In this document: one piece after another, positions 26,507 through 40,550 of the stretch
Numbering within the stretch: the stretch's first letter is position 1
Layout of the letters: every line of letters begins with the position of its first letter
Assembly (NCBI GenBank): GCA_050246875.1
Contig: JBFWVF010000006.1
Location: forward strand, 256,295-320,294
Reading direction: 5' to 3'
From: SHWB01 sp050246875
Lineage (GTDB): Bacteria > Pseudomonadota > Alphaproteobacteria > UBA6615
DNA: 64,000 nt
The notes under the pieces: generated by a model
Told to the model about the DNA's origin: nothing
Seen by the model: the letters and a program-made list of their open reading frames with translations, nothing else
The model's database searches: none
Program-made: the position numbers and the translations under genes

Positions 26507-28015
26507 ATGGACAAGTCGATGCTCGTCCTGACAGACGGCCTCAGTCCGGAACTGGGATTCGCTGTGATACTGGCGCTCGGCGTGGTGATGCTGGGCTTGG
26601 CCCTTGCCGTCCGCTCGATGATCCGCACCACCGACGATTATGTCGCCGCCGGCCGCCGGATCGGGCTCGGCTTCGGCGTCGGCTCTGTCATTGCGGTGTG
26701 GACCTGGTCCGTCGCCGTGCTCACGTCTGCCGCCGTCACCTACACGTGGGGCATCAGTGGCCTGTTCTGGTTCGTCGTGCCCAACGGGCTGGCGATCATG
26801 CTGCTCGCGCCGTTCGCACTGCATCTGCGCAAGAAGCTGCCGGCCGGCTACACCATCACCCAGTTCATCAAGGAGCGATTCAACAACCCGGCAGCTACGG
26901 TCGCGGTACTTGCCGTGATCGTCTTCACCGCCGGCATGGCGATACTCCTCAATTCGCTCGGCGCCGTCATCGTCCTCAACACGATCTTCGGCATCAAGCC
27001 CCTCGCCGTGCTCCTGATCGCCCTCGTGATCGTCACCGTCTACTCCTACTTCGGCGGTCTCTGGACCTCGGCGATCACCGGCACGATCAACACGCTTCTG
27101 TTGAGCATACCGGCGGCGATTGTCCTGCTGTTCGTGCTCGCCAGGTTCGGCGGTCCGGAACTGATCTTCGACACGGTCGCGTCGGCGGGGCCGCAGTATT
27201 TCGATCTCGCTCGCGGGGTGACGGCAGCGCAGTTCGGCATCGTTACGGCACTCGGCCTGCTCGCCGTCGCCATCGCCGACCAGGCCCTGTGGCAGAAAGT
27301 ATGGGCGATCAAGCCCGATCGTCTGGCCCGAACGTTCCTGTGGGCCGGCGCGTGGTTCTACCCCATCCCCATCACCGTCGGGCTTCTCGGCTTCGTCGGC
27401 ATCGCGCTCGGCGTGACGGTACCGGAGCATATCGGCGACCCGGCAGCGATCGGCCCGTACGTCATCTCCCACATCGGTCTGCCGGTCGTGCTCGTCGTCA
27501 TGTTCACACTGGTTATTCTCAACGCGTGTTTCTCGGCAACGGACGGGGCATTCGCCGCACTTGCCTCGGTCGTCGCGGTCGACATCGTGCGACCCCTCTG
27601 GCCGAGCATGGGCGAACGCACGCTCTTTCTGATCACCCGCCTCAGCATCGTCGTCGTCAGCGTGATCGTCGGCATCGTCGTTCTGCTCGGCCTCCAGTTC
27701 GTCGACCTCCTGCTGTTCATGTTCGCCGTCCAGATCGCCTTCGCGGTCCCCATCACGCTGGCGATCTTCTGGTCGCGCTTCACCGGCACCGCGTTCGTCC
27801 TGGGCTGCTCGTCGGCGCTCGTGATCGGCCTGCCGATCCGACTCAGCGCGCCCGAGCCCTGGGGAACTCTGGCCATCTTCGGCGTCGCGGTCGTGGTCTC
27901 GGTCGGCGTCAGCCTGATCCAGAACCAGCGCTTCGACTTCCGCAGCCTGCGTGATCGGGGCCGCGTACTCGGCACCGAACTGGAGCAACGGCCGATGTCG
28001 CCCACCACAGCCTGA
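26507..28015 (+). CDS. Sodium:solute symporter (SSS family)
   Basis: A 502-residue inner membrane carrier with about 13 hydrophobic helices. It follows the SSS pattern: TTDDYVAAGRRIGLGFGVGSVIAVWTWS at the start (TM1/2), YTWGISGLFWFVVPNG, YTITQFIKERF, and VYSYFGGLWTSAITGTINTLL. The family takes up organic solutes with sodium; the closest type by eye is the urea/short-acid branch. AAGGAA lies 6-7 bases before ATG 26507, so the longer in-frame leader is rejected. First gene of the likely RpoN-controlled operon; it presumably imports the compound oxidised by the two LLM enzymes. Confidence 0.88.
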   Translation: MDKSMLVLTDGLSPELGFAVILALGVVMLGLALAVRSMIRTTDDYVAAGRRIGLGFGVGSVIAVWTWSVAVLTSAAVTYTWGISGLFWFVVPNGLAIMLLAPFALHLRKKLPAGYTITQFIKERFNNPAATVAVLAVIVFTAGMAILLNSLGAVIVLNTIFGIKPLAVLLIALVIVTVYSYFGGLWTSAITGTINTLLLSIPAAIVLLFVLARFGGPELIFDTVASAGPQYFDLARGVTAAQFGIVTALGLLAVAIADQALWQKVWAIKPDRLARTFLWAGAWFYPIPITVGLLGFVGIALGVTVPEHIGDPAAIGPYVISHIGLPVVLVVMFTLVILNACFSATDGAFAALASVVAVDIVRPLWPSMGERTLFLITRLSIVVVSVIVGIVVLLGLQFVDLLLFMFAVQIAFAVPITLAIFWSRFTGTAFVLGCSSALVIGLPIRLSAPEPWGTLAIFGVAVVVSVGVSLIQNQRFDFRSLRDRGRVLGTELEQRPMSPTTA

Positions 28016-28045
28016 CACCCCCTATTTACAGAAAGAGGTCCCAAG

Positions 28046-28396
28046 ATGCCCATTGCTCACATCGCGGCCATCGCCGGTGCGGTCCTGGCCGTCGCCTACC
28101 TCGTCATGGTGTACCGCGGCTTCGGCAAGTCGAAGGCGGAAATGGCCGCCTACGGAGGCGGTCAACTCGGACAGGTCGATCTCGTCGAGGATCACGTCTT
28201 CGACAGCCAGGAGAGCGGCCTGATGTGGAAGGCCGGCATCGGCCTCGTACTTTCGGCCGTCGTGCTGTGGCTGATCACGCTCGACGCATCGGTCTGGTAT
28301 GCGGTGCCGTTTCTCGCCCTCGGCACCTCCTTCGCGGTGATTCTCGCCTTCCTTTTCGACCGGGATCCCGAACCGGTGCCCGCGATCACAACTTGA
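28046..28396 (+). CDS. Small three-helix membrane protein, possible symporter subunit
   Basis: A 116-residue protein that I do not recognise. Three hydrophobic segments are visible: about residues 4-24 (HIAAIAGAVLAVAYLVMVY), 60-79 (WKAGIGLVLSAVVLWLITL) and 84-105 (WYAVPFLALGTSFAVILAFLF), with a polar, acidic 35-residue loop after the first. It lies 30 bp after the symporter. Small membrane partners are known for other SSS carriers (for example YjcH with ActP), so an accessory role is a fair inference but unproven. Confidence 0.75.
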   Translation: MPIAHIAAIAGAVLAVAYLVMVYRGFGKSKAEMAAYGGGQLGQVDLVEDHVFDSQESGLMWKAGIGLVLSAVVLWLITLDASVWYAVPFLALGTSFAVILAFLFDRDPEPVPAITT

Positions 28397-28403
28397 GTCG
28401 GCG

Positions 28404-28437
28404 CGCGGGGAGCCGCGGCGCGGCGCCGCTCCCCGCG
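28404..28437 (+). repeat. Intercistronic hairpin between transporter and monooxygenase genes
   Basis: CGCGGGGAGC (28404-28413) and GCTCCCCGCG (28428-28437) pair perfectly over 10 bp around a 14-base GC-rich loop. No T-tract follows, so it is more likely an RNA-stabilising or processing element than a terminator, and may set different expression of the transport and enzyme parts of the operon. Confidence 0.5.
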
Positions 28438-28487
28438 TCCTTCGCGGCCGCGCCCCCGCATTCGACGACCAGCCCCGGAGACGAGAA

Positions 28488-29822
28488 ATGGCGGACGACA
28501 GCAACGGCAGCAGGAAGATGCATCTGCTGGCATTCCTCCAGCACGGTGTCATCAATCACGCGCAGCTCATGTGGGCGCATCCCCGCGACAAGGTCGGGTA
28601 CGACTACGCCCGCGCGCCGTACTGGCAGGAAATGGGCCGCATCCTCGAACGCGGCAAATTCGATGCGCTGTTTCTCGCCGACGTCCTCGCTCCCTACGAC
28701 GTGTACAAGGACAGCTACGACGACACCGTCCGCTATGCCGTTCAGTGTCCGGTGCACGACCCCGTCGCGCTCGTACCGATCATCGGCTGCGCCACCGAAA
28801 AGATCGGCATCGGCATCACCATTTCGACGACGTTCGACACGCCGTACAACATGGTCCGGCGCCTGTCGACGCTGGACCATCTGACCGATGGCCGGCTGGG
28901 CTGGAACGTCGTCACCTCGTACAGCCAGAACGAATTCAAGGCCATGGGCCTGAAGGACATGGTGCCGCACGAGGAGCGCTACGAGCGGGCCGACGAGTTC
29001 ATCGAAGTCTGCAACCGGCTGTGGAGCAGCTGGGAAGAGGACGCGATCGTCAACGATGCCGAGGCCGGCATCTACGCGGATCCAACCAAGGTCCATCGCG
29101 TCGCCTTTCAGGGCAAGTACTACAACTGCAACAGCCCCAGCTTCGTGCGGCCGTCGCCGCAGGTGCGTCCCGTCATCTGGCAGGCCGGGCAAAGCTCGCG
29201 GGGCCGCGACTACGCTGCCAAGCATGCCGAGGCCGTGTTCTCGATCCAGCCGACGGCCAAGGCGATGCGGGGCTATGCCGACGATCTCCGCAAGCGCGCC
29301 GTCGCCCAGGGACGCAGCCCGGACGACATCAAGATCATCTTTGCCTTGCAGGTCGTCGTCGACCAGAGCCGTGACGCCGCGCAGGAAAAGCTGGCACGGA
29401 TGAAGGCCAAGATTCCTGTCGACGCGGCCCTGGCGATCATGTCCGGCCATATCGGTTACGATTTCTCCAAGCTGCCGCTCGACGGATATGTCGGTCATAT
29501 CGATGTCGAGGGCATCCGCGGGCTTCTTGACTCCGTACTCGCCACCTACGACGGCGCACCGGTGACGCTGCGCGAGGCCGCGAACTTCTATGGCATCAGC
29601 CTCGGCGCGCCGGTGGCGGTCGGTAACCCGGCCGATGTCGCCGACCTGATGGAAGAGCTGATGGACGACGGCCACGCAGATGGCTTCAACATCATGGCGA
29701 CCTACGTCCCCGGCTGTTACCAGGAATTCGTCGACCTCGTCGTGCCCGAACTCCAGCGTCGCGGCCGTTTCCGCGACGAGTACACGGGCGCGACCCTCAG
29801 GCACCATCTGAGCGAATACTGA
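28488..29822 (+). CDS. LLM-class flavin-dependent monooxygenase (NtaA/SnaA/DszA group), copy 1
   Basis: A 444-residue luciferase-like enzyme. Features of the NtaA/DszA branch are the N-terminal MHLLAFLQHGVINHAQLMW, YWQEMGRILERGKFDALFLAD, the GRLGWNVVTSYS phosphate/FMN region, ERYERADEFIEVCNRLW, and VIWQAGQSSRGRDYAAKHAE. These enzymes use FMNH2 from a separate reductase to oxygenate aminopolycarboxylates, sulfones, alkyl sulfonates or related compounds. GGAGA precedes ATG 28488. It is strongly similar to the next gene. No reductase is encoded in this operon. Substrate unknown. Confidence 0.9.
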   Translation: MADDSNGSRKMHLLAFLQHGVINHAQLMWAHPRDKVGYDYARAPYWQEMGRILERGKFDALFLADVLAPYDVYKDSYDDTVRYAVQCPVHDPVALVPIIGCATEKIGIGITISTTFDTPYNMVRRLSTLDHLTDGRLGWNVVTSYSQNEFKAMGLKDMVPHEERYERADEFIEVCNRLWSSWEEDAIVNDAEAGIYADPTKVHRVAFQGKYYNCNSPSFVRPSPQVRPVIWQAGQSSRGRDYAAKHAEAVFSIQPTAKAMRGYADDLRKRAVAQGRSPDDIKIIFALQVVVDQSRDAAQEKLARMKAKIPVDAALAIMSGHIGYDFSKLPLDGYVGHIDVEGIRGLLDSVLATYDGAPVTLREAANFYGISLGAPVAVGNPADVADLMEELMDDGHADGFNIMATYVPGCYQEFVDLVVPELQRRGRFRDEYTGATLRHHLSEY

Positions 29823-29885
29823 GTCGGCCCCACGCGCTGCCGAGGCGATTGCACTGCCGTCCGTATCCTTGCGCGAGACAAACAG

Positions 29886-31226
29886 ATGAACATGAACCGG
29901 AAATCGAACGAGCCCAAGAAGGCGCACCTGCTCGGCTTCATCCAGCACGGTGTGAACAGCCACGCGGTCGGCATGTGGCGCCACCCGAAGGACAAGGTGA
30001 ACTGGGATTTCGCGCGGCCCGCCTATTGGCAGCACATGGCGCGCACGATGGAACGGGGCATGTTCGATGCCATGTTCATCGCGGACGAACTGGCGCCTTA
30101 CAACACCTATGCAAACAGTTCCGATGAAACCGTCCGCTGGGCAGTGCAATGCCCGACGCACGAACCGTCGACCATCGTGCCGATCATCGCCACTGCCACG
30201 CAGCATCTCGGCATCGGACTCACGCTATCGACCGCGTTCGAGCATCCCTACTCCATGGCCCGCCGCCTATCGAGCCTCGATCATCTCTCCGACGGGCGGA
30301 TCGCCTGGAACATCGTTTCCTCCTACTCGAAGAGCGAATGGGAAGCGTATGGCGCCGAGCTGACGCAACGTGCTGCACGCTACGAGCAACTCGAGGAGTA
30401 CATGGAGGTCTGCTACAAGCTGTGGGATTCGTGGGAGCCGGACGCCATCGTCGCCGACAAGGCGAGCGGCATCTATGCCGACCCCGCCAAGGTCCATGAA
30501 GTCAACCACACGGGGCAGTACTACCGCTGCCGCGGCCGGCATTTCTGCATACCGTCGCCGCAGGGCCGGCCGGTCATGTGGCAGGCCGGATCGTCGGATC
30601 GAGGCCGCGACTTCGCCGCCAAGCACGCTGAAGCGATATTCGCCGTACACCCCAACGTGCAGCGTATGCGCCAGTACAGCAACGACCTGAACGAACGCAT
30701 GTTTTCCAGATTCGATCGCCCGGAAGGCAGCGTAAAGCTGATCTTCGGCATCCAGCCAATCATTGGCACCTCGCGCGCCGAGGCCGAGGAAAAGCGAGGC
30801 ATGATTGCCGAGCTCGTACCGCAGAATGGCGCGCTGGCCCTCATCTCCGGCCACTTCGGGCTGGACTTTTCGCAGTACGATCCCGATGCCGTCATCCAGG
30901 ACATCGAGATCTTCGGCATCCAGGGCATGTACGAGTCGATCGTGCATTCGCGCGGCGGCGGCGCGGTGACTGTCGCGGAGGCGGCGCAGCTTTACGGATT
31001 GCAATTCAGCATGCCGCAACTCGTCGGCACGGCGAGCGACATCGTCGACCAGATGGAGGTTTTCCTCGACGAAGGCGGTGCCGACGGCTTCATGCTGCTA
31101 GCCACCTACACACCCGGATGCTTCGAGGAGTTCGCCGATTCGGTCGTGCCCGAGATGCAGCGACGCGGTCGCTTCCGCACCAAATACAGCGGATCGACCT
31201 TGCGCGAGCATCTGCTCGAATACTGA
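29886..31226 (+). CDS. LLM-class flavin-dependent monooxygenase (NtaA/SnaA/DszA group), copy 2
   Basis: A 446-residue paralogue of the preceding enzyme, sharing nearly every block: KAHLLGFIQHGVNSHAVGMW, YWQHMARTMERGMFDAMFIAD, GRIAWNIVSSYSKSEWEAYG, VMWQAGSSDRGRDFAAKHAE, and the C-terminal PGCFEEFADSVVPEMQRRGRFR. The whole length aligns without gaps of note, so the pair arose by tandem duplication, yet both catalytic frameworks look intact. They may act as a heterodimer, on successive steps, or on related substrates. It converges on gltD with only 5 bp between stop codons. Confidence 0.9.
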   Translation: MNMNRKSNEPKKAHLLGFIQHGVNSHAVGMWRHPKDKVNWDFARPAYWQHMARTMERGMFDAMFIADELAPYNTYANSSDETVRWAVQCPTHEPSTIVPIIATATQHLGIGLTLSTAFEHPYSMARRLSSLDHLSDGRIAWNIVSSYSKSEWEAYGAELTQRAARYEQLEEYMEVCYKLWDSWEPDAIVADKASGIYADPAKVHEVNHTGQYYRCRGRHFCIPSPQGRPVMWQAGSSDRGRDFAAKHAEAIFAVHPNVQRMRQYSNDLNERMFSRFDRPEGSVKLIFGIQPIIGTSRAEAEEKRGMIAELVPQNGALALISGHFGLDFSQYDPDAVIQDIEIFGIQGMYESIVHSRGGGAVTVAEAAQLYGLQFSMPQLVGTASDIVDQMEVFLDEGGADGFMLLATYTPGCFEEFADSVVPEMQRRGRFRTKYSGSTLREHLLEY

Positions 31227-31231
31227 GGCCG

Positions 31232-32683
31232 TCAGCGTGGCAGCGTCGTTGTTCCCATGAGGAACTCGTCGACGGCCCGGGCGCACTGCCGTCCCTCGCG
31301 GATCGCCCAGACGACGAGCGACTGGCCGCGACGCATGTCGCCCGCGGCGAATAGCTTCGCGACCGACGTCTTGTAGTCGACGGTGTTGGCGAGAATGTTG
31401 CCGCGCGGGTCGAGGGCCACGCCAGCCTCTTCGACCATGCCGGGGCGACGCGGACCGAGGAAGCCCATCGCCAGCAACACGAGGTCGGCCTTGAGACGGA
31501 AAGCGCTGCCGGCGACTTCCTGCATCGTCATGCGGCCGTCGGCGCCCTTCACCCACTCAATGCGCACGCACTCCAGCGCCTCGACCTTGCCGCGCTCTCC
31601 AACCGCCCCCTTTGTTAGCACGGCGAAATCGCGCTCGCAGCCCTCCTCGTGCGAGGAAGAAGTGCGAAACTTGAGCGGCCAGTCGGGCCAGACGAGTCCC
31701 TTGTTTTCCTTCACCGGCGGCCGCGGCATCACCTCGAGCTGGGTGACGGAGGCCGCACCCTGGCGGTTGGACGTGCCGACGCAGTCCGAGCCGGTATCGC
31801 CGCCGCCGATGACGACGACGTGCTTGCCCTTCGCGCTGATCGTGCCCTTCGGCGCCGCGCGCGCCTCGTCGTCGCCGGCGACGCGCTTGTTCTGCTGGAC
31901 GAGGAAGTCCATCGCGTAGTGAATGCCGTCGAGTTCGCGGCCGGGCACTTCGAGGTTGCGCGGCCATTCGGCGCCGCCGGTCAGCGCCACGGCGTCGTAG
32001 CCCTCGAGCAGCGACTTGATCGAGATGGTCACGCCGACCTCGACGCCGGTGCGGAACTCGACGCCCTCGGCCTCCATCTGACGCATGCGGCGATCGATCA
32101 GCCGCTTCTCCATCTTGAAGTCGGGAATGCCGTAGCGCAGCAGGCCGCCGATGCGATCAGCCTTCTCGAACAGGGTCACCGCGTGGCCTGCGCGGGCAAG
32201 CTGCTGCGCACAGGCGAGACCGGCAGGACCCGAGCCGACCACGGCGACGCGCTTGCCGGACTTGCGTGCCGCCGGCAGCGGCGCGAGCCAACCCTCTTCC
32301 CACGCGCGGTCGACGATGGCGCATTCGATCGATTTGATCGTCACCGGGTTATCGTCGATGTTGAGCGTGCAGGCGGCCTCGCACGGCGCCGGGCAGATGC
32401 GGCCGGTGAACTCGGGGAAATTGTTGGTCGAGTGCAGCACCTCGGACGCAGTCTTCCACTCGCCACGGCGCACGAGATCGTTCCAGTCCGGGATTATGTT
32501 ATTGACCGGACAACCGTTGTGGCAGAACGGGATGCCGCAATCCATGCATCGCGCGCCCTGACGACTCATTTCCTCGGGCGGGAGGTCGAGGATGAACTCC
32601 CGCCACGTCTTCAGGCGCGCGTCAACCTTCTCGTAGGGACGATCCTGCCGCGCGATCTCCAGGAAGCCGGTAGGTACGGCCAT
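31232..32683 (-). CDS. gltD: Glutamate synthase small subunit (GltD)
   Basis: A 483-residue NADPH-dependent subunit that feeds electrons to GltB. The N-terminal iron-sulfur cysteines are in CMDCGIPFCHNGCPVNN (Cys 46, 49, 54, 58) and CPAPCEAAC near residue 100. FAD binding is seen in VVGSGPAGLACAQQLARAG (near 150) and NADPH binding in VVIGGGDTGSDCVGTSNRQ (near 295). The length is normal. It follows gltB with 31 bp between them. Its 3' end faces the LLM monooxygenase gene. Confidence 0.97.
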   Translation of the reverse strand: MAVPTGFLEIARQDRPYEKVDARLKTWREFILDLPPEEMSRQGARCMDCGIPFCHNGCPVNNIIPDWNDLVRRGEWKTASEVLHSTNNFPEFTGRICPAPCEAACTLNIDDNPVTIKSIECAIVDRAWEEGWLAPLPAARKSGKRVAVVGSGPAGLACAQQLARAGHAVTLFEKADRIGGLLRYGIPDFKMEKRLIDRRMRQMEAEGVEFRTGVEVGVTISIKSLLEGYDAVALTGGAEWPRNLEVPGRELDGIHYAMDFLVQQNKRVAGDDEARAAPKGTISAKGKHVVVIGGGDTGSDCVGTSNRQGAASVTQLEVMPRPPVKENKGLVWPDWPLKFRTSSSHEEGCERDFAVLTKGAVGERGKVEALECVRIEWVKGADGRMTMQEVAGSAFRLKADLVLLAMGFLGPRRPGMVEEAGVALDPRGNILANTVDYKTSVAKLFAAGDMRRGQSLVVWAIREGRQCARAVDEFLMGTTTLPR

Positions 32684-32714
32684 GTCTCGCGTGCTCCGGG
32701 CCTCGGTGGAAATG

Positions 32715-37358
<4,644 letters not shown>

Positions 37359-37591
37359 CCCTCAGCCCCCGACCCGCCGCGAACGACGGCGTGTCCCCTG
37401 TTCTTTTCGTCCCGACAGCCTGGGACGGTGATGACCGACCGTCGAACCTACCGGGTCCGAGCATATTTTCCCAGCAACCTCGCATGGCCGGCGCGACGGT
37501 ATAAGGCATGAAGTGTGCCGGGCGCCACGCCTTGCTGACAGGATGGAGCCAGCCCGTCTATCGTCCCGCTGCCCACCCACCGCCGGTCGCC

Positions 37592-38059
37592 ATGCCTCAC
37601 CGCCCAGCCGCCCCCGCCGTACCCGAAAGCCGCGAGTATCCCAGCCGCCCCTTCGTCGGCGTCGGCGCCGTCGTGCTGCGCGGCGACGAAGTGCTGCTGG
37701 TGCGCCGGGCGCGACCGCCGCGCGCCGGCCGCTGGTCGATCCCCGGCGGGGCGCAGGAACTCGGCGAGACCTGGGCCGAGGCGGCCCGCCGCGAGGTGCT
37801 GGAGGAAGCCGGCGTCGACATTGCCGTCACCGGCCTCCTCGACGTCATCGACGCCATCACGCGCGACGACGACGGCCGGGTGAGGCTGCACTACACGCTC
37901 GTCGACGTCGCCGCCGAATGGCTGTCGGGCGTCCCCGTCGGCGGCGACGATGCCGATGATGCTCGCTTCGTCGCCCTCGACAGCCTCGACGACTACGAAC
38001 TGTGGAGCGAGACCGTCCGCATCATCCGCCTCGCCGTCGCGCATCGCGACGGGCGATAG
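37592..38059 (+). CDS. Nudix hydrolase
   Basis: A 155-residue Nudix protein. The complete Nudix box is present, GAQELGETWAEAARREVLEEAG (G-x5-E-x7-REVxEEAG), following RPFVGVGAVVLRGDEVLLVRRARPPRAGRWSIPGG, which is the pattern of ADP-ribose/NADH-type or mutT-like pyrophosphatases. ATG 37592 is preferred to ATG 37508 because homology starts about 15 residues later. Its last 38 bp overlap the 3' end of the convergent MFS gene. Substrate not determinable. Confidence 0.9.
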   Translation: MPHRPAAPAVPESREYPSRPFVGVGAVVLRGDEVLLVRRARPPRAGRWSIPGGAQELGETWAEAARREVLEEAGVDIAVTGLLDVIDAITRDDDGRVRLHYTLVDVAAEWLSGVPVGGDDADDARFVALDSLDDYELWSETVRIIRLAVAHRDGR

Positions 38060-39233
38060 CAAGCATCGCGACGCACAATAGGGCCATCGCCGCCGAGAGC
38101 GCGAGGAAGGACGGCGCGAGGCCGGCGGCGCGGATGATCGGCAACAGCAGGAACGGTGCCGAGAACTGGCCGGTGTAGATGGCCAGCACCATGCCGCCGA
38201 TGATGCGCGCGCGCACGCCCGGCGGCGTGATCGCCATCAGCCAGGTCGTGTTGTTGGCGTAGACCATCGACTGCCCGAGGGCGAGCAGCAGCAGGCCCAG
38301 CGCCAGCGCCGCGACATCCCAGGCGAAGGCCAGCACGATGAAGCCGAGGCCGAGGCCCACGGCATAGCCGGCGAAGATGACCGGGCGTGCCGCGCGGCGG
38401 GCGAGCCACGGGTAGGCGAAGCTCAGCGCCGCCATGGTGCCCATCGTCGCGGCGATGCCGATACCGGCGACGCTCGGCCCGCCGATCGACCGCTCGACCA
38501 GCAGGAAGGGCAGATTGAGCGGCAACTGCATGAACGTCATACCGATCAGGAAGATGGCCGCATAAAGACCGAGCAGGGCGGCCCAGGGCAGACGCGCCGC
38601 GGCCGGCCGGCCGGCGGCGCCGGCCGCCGACAGGGCGGCGGGTTTCGGCGCGTCGCGCACATACAGCAGGGCCAGCGGCAGCAGGGGCAAAGCGACCGCG
38701 TGCAGGAGGAACGGCAGGCGCCAGCCGAACTCGGCAAGCACGCCGCCGCAGACGATCATCACCGCCGGCACGCCGGCGGCGCCGGCGCCGTACCAGGCGA
38801 TGGCGCGGTTGCGTGCCGCGCCCTCGTACCAGTCGCCGAGCGAGGCGGGCGCCAGGGTGAACAGCACGCCCATGGCAAGGCCGAGCGCCGCGCGGCAGCC
38901 GAGAATCGACCACAGGTCGTCGAGGAAGTACGGCAGCGGGCCGGCGACGGCATAAAGGAATGCCGCCAGCACGAGCGGCAGGCGGCGGCCGAAGCGGTCC
39001 GACACCCAGCCGGCCAGCGGCCCGGTCAGAGCGAACAACGCCGTCGGCAGCGCGACGACGAGGCGCGCCAGCAGGTCGATGTCCGGCACGTCGGCAAACT
39101 GCGCCACGATGCCCGGCATGGCCGGTGCCGCCGCCGCCGAGGCGAAGCCCGAGATGCCGCCGAGGCCGATCAGCGTGAGATCGCGGATGCGCGTCTCGAG
39201 CGGGCGTGGCAGGGAGACGGAATCAGCGGTCAT
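38022..39233 (-). CDS. MFS transporter, tandem copy 3
   Basis: A 403-residue 12-helix major facilitator, starting at ATG 39233, which overlaps the stop of the upstream MFS gene by 4 bp. Motif A is GPLAGWVSDRFGRRLPLV. It shares with the next two genes the N-terminal FADVPDIDLLARLVVALPTALFAL, the mid segment FMQLPLNLPFLLVERSIGGPSVAGIGIA and the C-terminal GQSMVYANNTTWLMAITPPGVRARIIGGMVLAIYTGQF. The direction of transport and substrate are unknown. It converges on the Nudix gene. Confidence 0.88.
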   Translation of the reverse strand: MTADSVSLPRPLETRIRDLTLIGLGGISGFASAAAAPAMPGIVAQFADVPDIDLLARLVVALPTALFALTGPLAGWVSDRFGRRLPLVLAAFLYAVAGPLPYFLDDLWSILGCRAALGLAMGVLFTLAPASLGDWYEGAARNRAIAWYGAGAAGVPAVMIVCGGVLAEFGWRLPFLLHAVALPLLPLALLYVRDAPKPAALSAAGAAGRPAAARLPWAALLGLYAAIFLIGMTFMQLPLNLPFLLVERSIGGPSVAGIGIAATMGTMAALSFAYPWLARRAARPVIFAGYAVGLGLGFIVLAFAWDVAALALGLLLLALGQSMVYANNTTWLMAITPPGVRARIIGGMVLAIYTGQFSAPFLLLPIIRAAGLAPSFLALSAAMALLCVAMLAIARRDARRRGG

Positions 39234-40432
39234 GGCCGCAACCCGTGCCGCCCGCCGGCCAGAACCAGCAGCCCGAGGCCGACGGTGCCGGCGGCGATCA
39301 GCAGCATCGCCGCCGTCAGGCTCGTCGCGCGCAGCAGCGGCAGCAGGAGCAGTGGTGCGAGGAACTGGCCCATGTAGATGGCCAGCACCAGGGCACCGAT
39401 GGCGCGGCCGCGCACGCGCGCGGCGGTCGCGGCCATCACCCAGGTGCTGGAGTTGGCGAAGCTCTGGCTCATCGCCGCACCAAACACGGTCGCGGCGACC
39501 AGCGCCAGCACCAGGCTGTCGGCCACCGCCATCAGCGCGAGGCCGGCGGCGAGGCCGGTGACCACGCCGCAATAGATGGCCGGGTTCGTCGCGTGGCGGC
39601 GCAGGCGCGGATAGAACGGCCCGACCACCGCCATCGTCGCCATCATCCAGGCGATCACGATGCCGGACAGACCGGGACCGCCGATGCCGCGCTCCTCCAG
39701 CACGAAGGGCACGTTGAGGGGAAGCTGCATGTAGACGAGCGAGACCAGCATGATGGCGACATAGATGATGACCAGGGCGGCGGGCGAGAGAACGTTCCAG
39801 CGCTCCCCGCCGCCGGCGCCGGCGGGCGCATCCGCCGCCGGACGCGCCGTGTCATGCACGTAGCGGACCAGCAGCGGCAGCAGCAGCAGGGCAATGCCGT
39901 GCATGGCGAAGGTGACGCGCCAGCCATGCTCGGCCAGCGCGCCGCCGGCAATGGTGAGGGCGGCGCCGCCGCCGGCGGTGCCGGCGCTGAGGAAGGCCAT
40001 GGCGCGGTAGCGCGCGGTCCCGGCGTAGATGTCGCCGAACATGGCTGGCGCCAGCGTGTACATGATGCCCAGCGCGACGCCGAACAGGGCACGGCTGGCG
40101 AGGATCGCGTCGAGGTCGTCGAGCAGGGCGGGCACGACGCCGGCCGTGGCGTAGAGCACGGTCGCCACCGCCAGCAGCTTCTTGCGGCCGAGCCCGTCGG
40201 CGGCCCAGCCGACCAGAGGCGCGCTCGCCGCCAGCATCACGGTCGGCAGCGTCACCACGAGACGGACCAGCAGTTCGACGTCCGGGACATCGGCGAAGCG
40301 CGCGGCCATCTCCGGCAGGGCCGGCGCGACGAAGGTCGGCGACATGCCCGACAGGCCGCCCAGCGCGATCAGGGTCAGATCGCGGATGCGCGCGTCGAGG
40401 CGGCCGGGCGGGGCGGCGTCAGGGACGGTCAT
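39230..40432 (-). CDS. MFS transporter, tandem copy 2
   Basis: A 400-residue major facilitator with 12 predicted helices, start ATG 40432. It has the same blocks as its neighbours, FADVPDVELLVRLVVTLPTVMLAA, APLVGWAADGLGRKKLL (motif A), YMQLPLNVPFVLEERGIGGPGL and AMSQSFANSSTWVMAATAARVRGRAIGAL. It is coupled by ATGA to copy 3 and separated by 118 bp from copy 1. The three copies are clear paralogues and not frame-shifted fragments. Substrate unknown. Confidence 0.88.
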   Translation of the reverse strand: MTVPDAAPPGRLDARIRDLTLIALGGLSGMSPTFVAPALPEMAARFADVPDVELLVRLVVTLPTVMLAASAPLVGWAADGLGRKKLLAVATVLYATAGVVPALLDDLDAILASRALFGVALGIMYTLAPAMFGDIYAGTARYRAMAFLSAGTAGGGAALTIAGGALAEHGWRVTFAMHGIALLLLPLLVRYVHDTARPAADAPAGAGGGERWNVLSPAALVIIYVAIMLVSLVYMQLPLNVPFVLEERGIGGPGLSGIVIAWMMATMAVVGPFYPRLRRHATNPAIYCGVVTGLAAGLALMAVADSLVLALVAATVFGAAMSQSFANSSTWVMAATAARVRGRAIGALVLAIYMGQFLAPLLLLPLLRATSLTAAMLLIAAGTVGLGLLVLAGGRHGLRP

Positions 40433-40550
40433 GTCGGGAACGGGCGACGGGGCTGATCGGCTGTGTCCGTTTACGCGTCCGTCAGCGTCGACGCGCCCGC
40501 CGCCCCGGTATGGGACCCATGCGCGACCGGCATACGGCCCACGCGGCTGC

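Noticed and set aside
26301..26531. Small reading frame in the leader of the symporter gene as a possible upstream peptide
   Set aside because: No good ribosome site and no conserved character; it overlaps the symporter start.
28488..31226. The two LLM genes as an assembly duplication
   Set aside because: They differ at very many positions and both are full length, so they are true paralogues.
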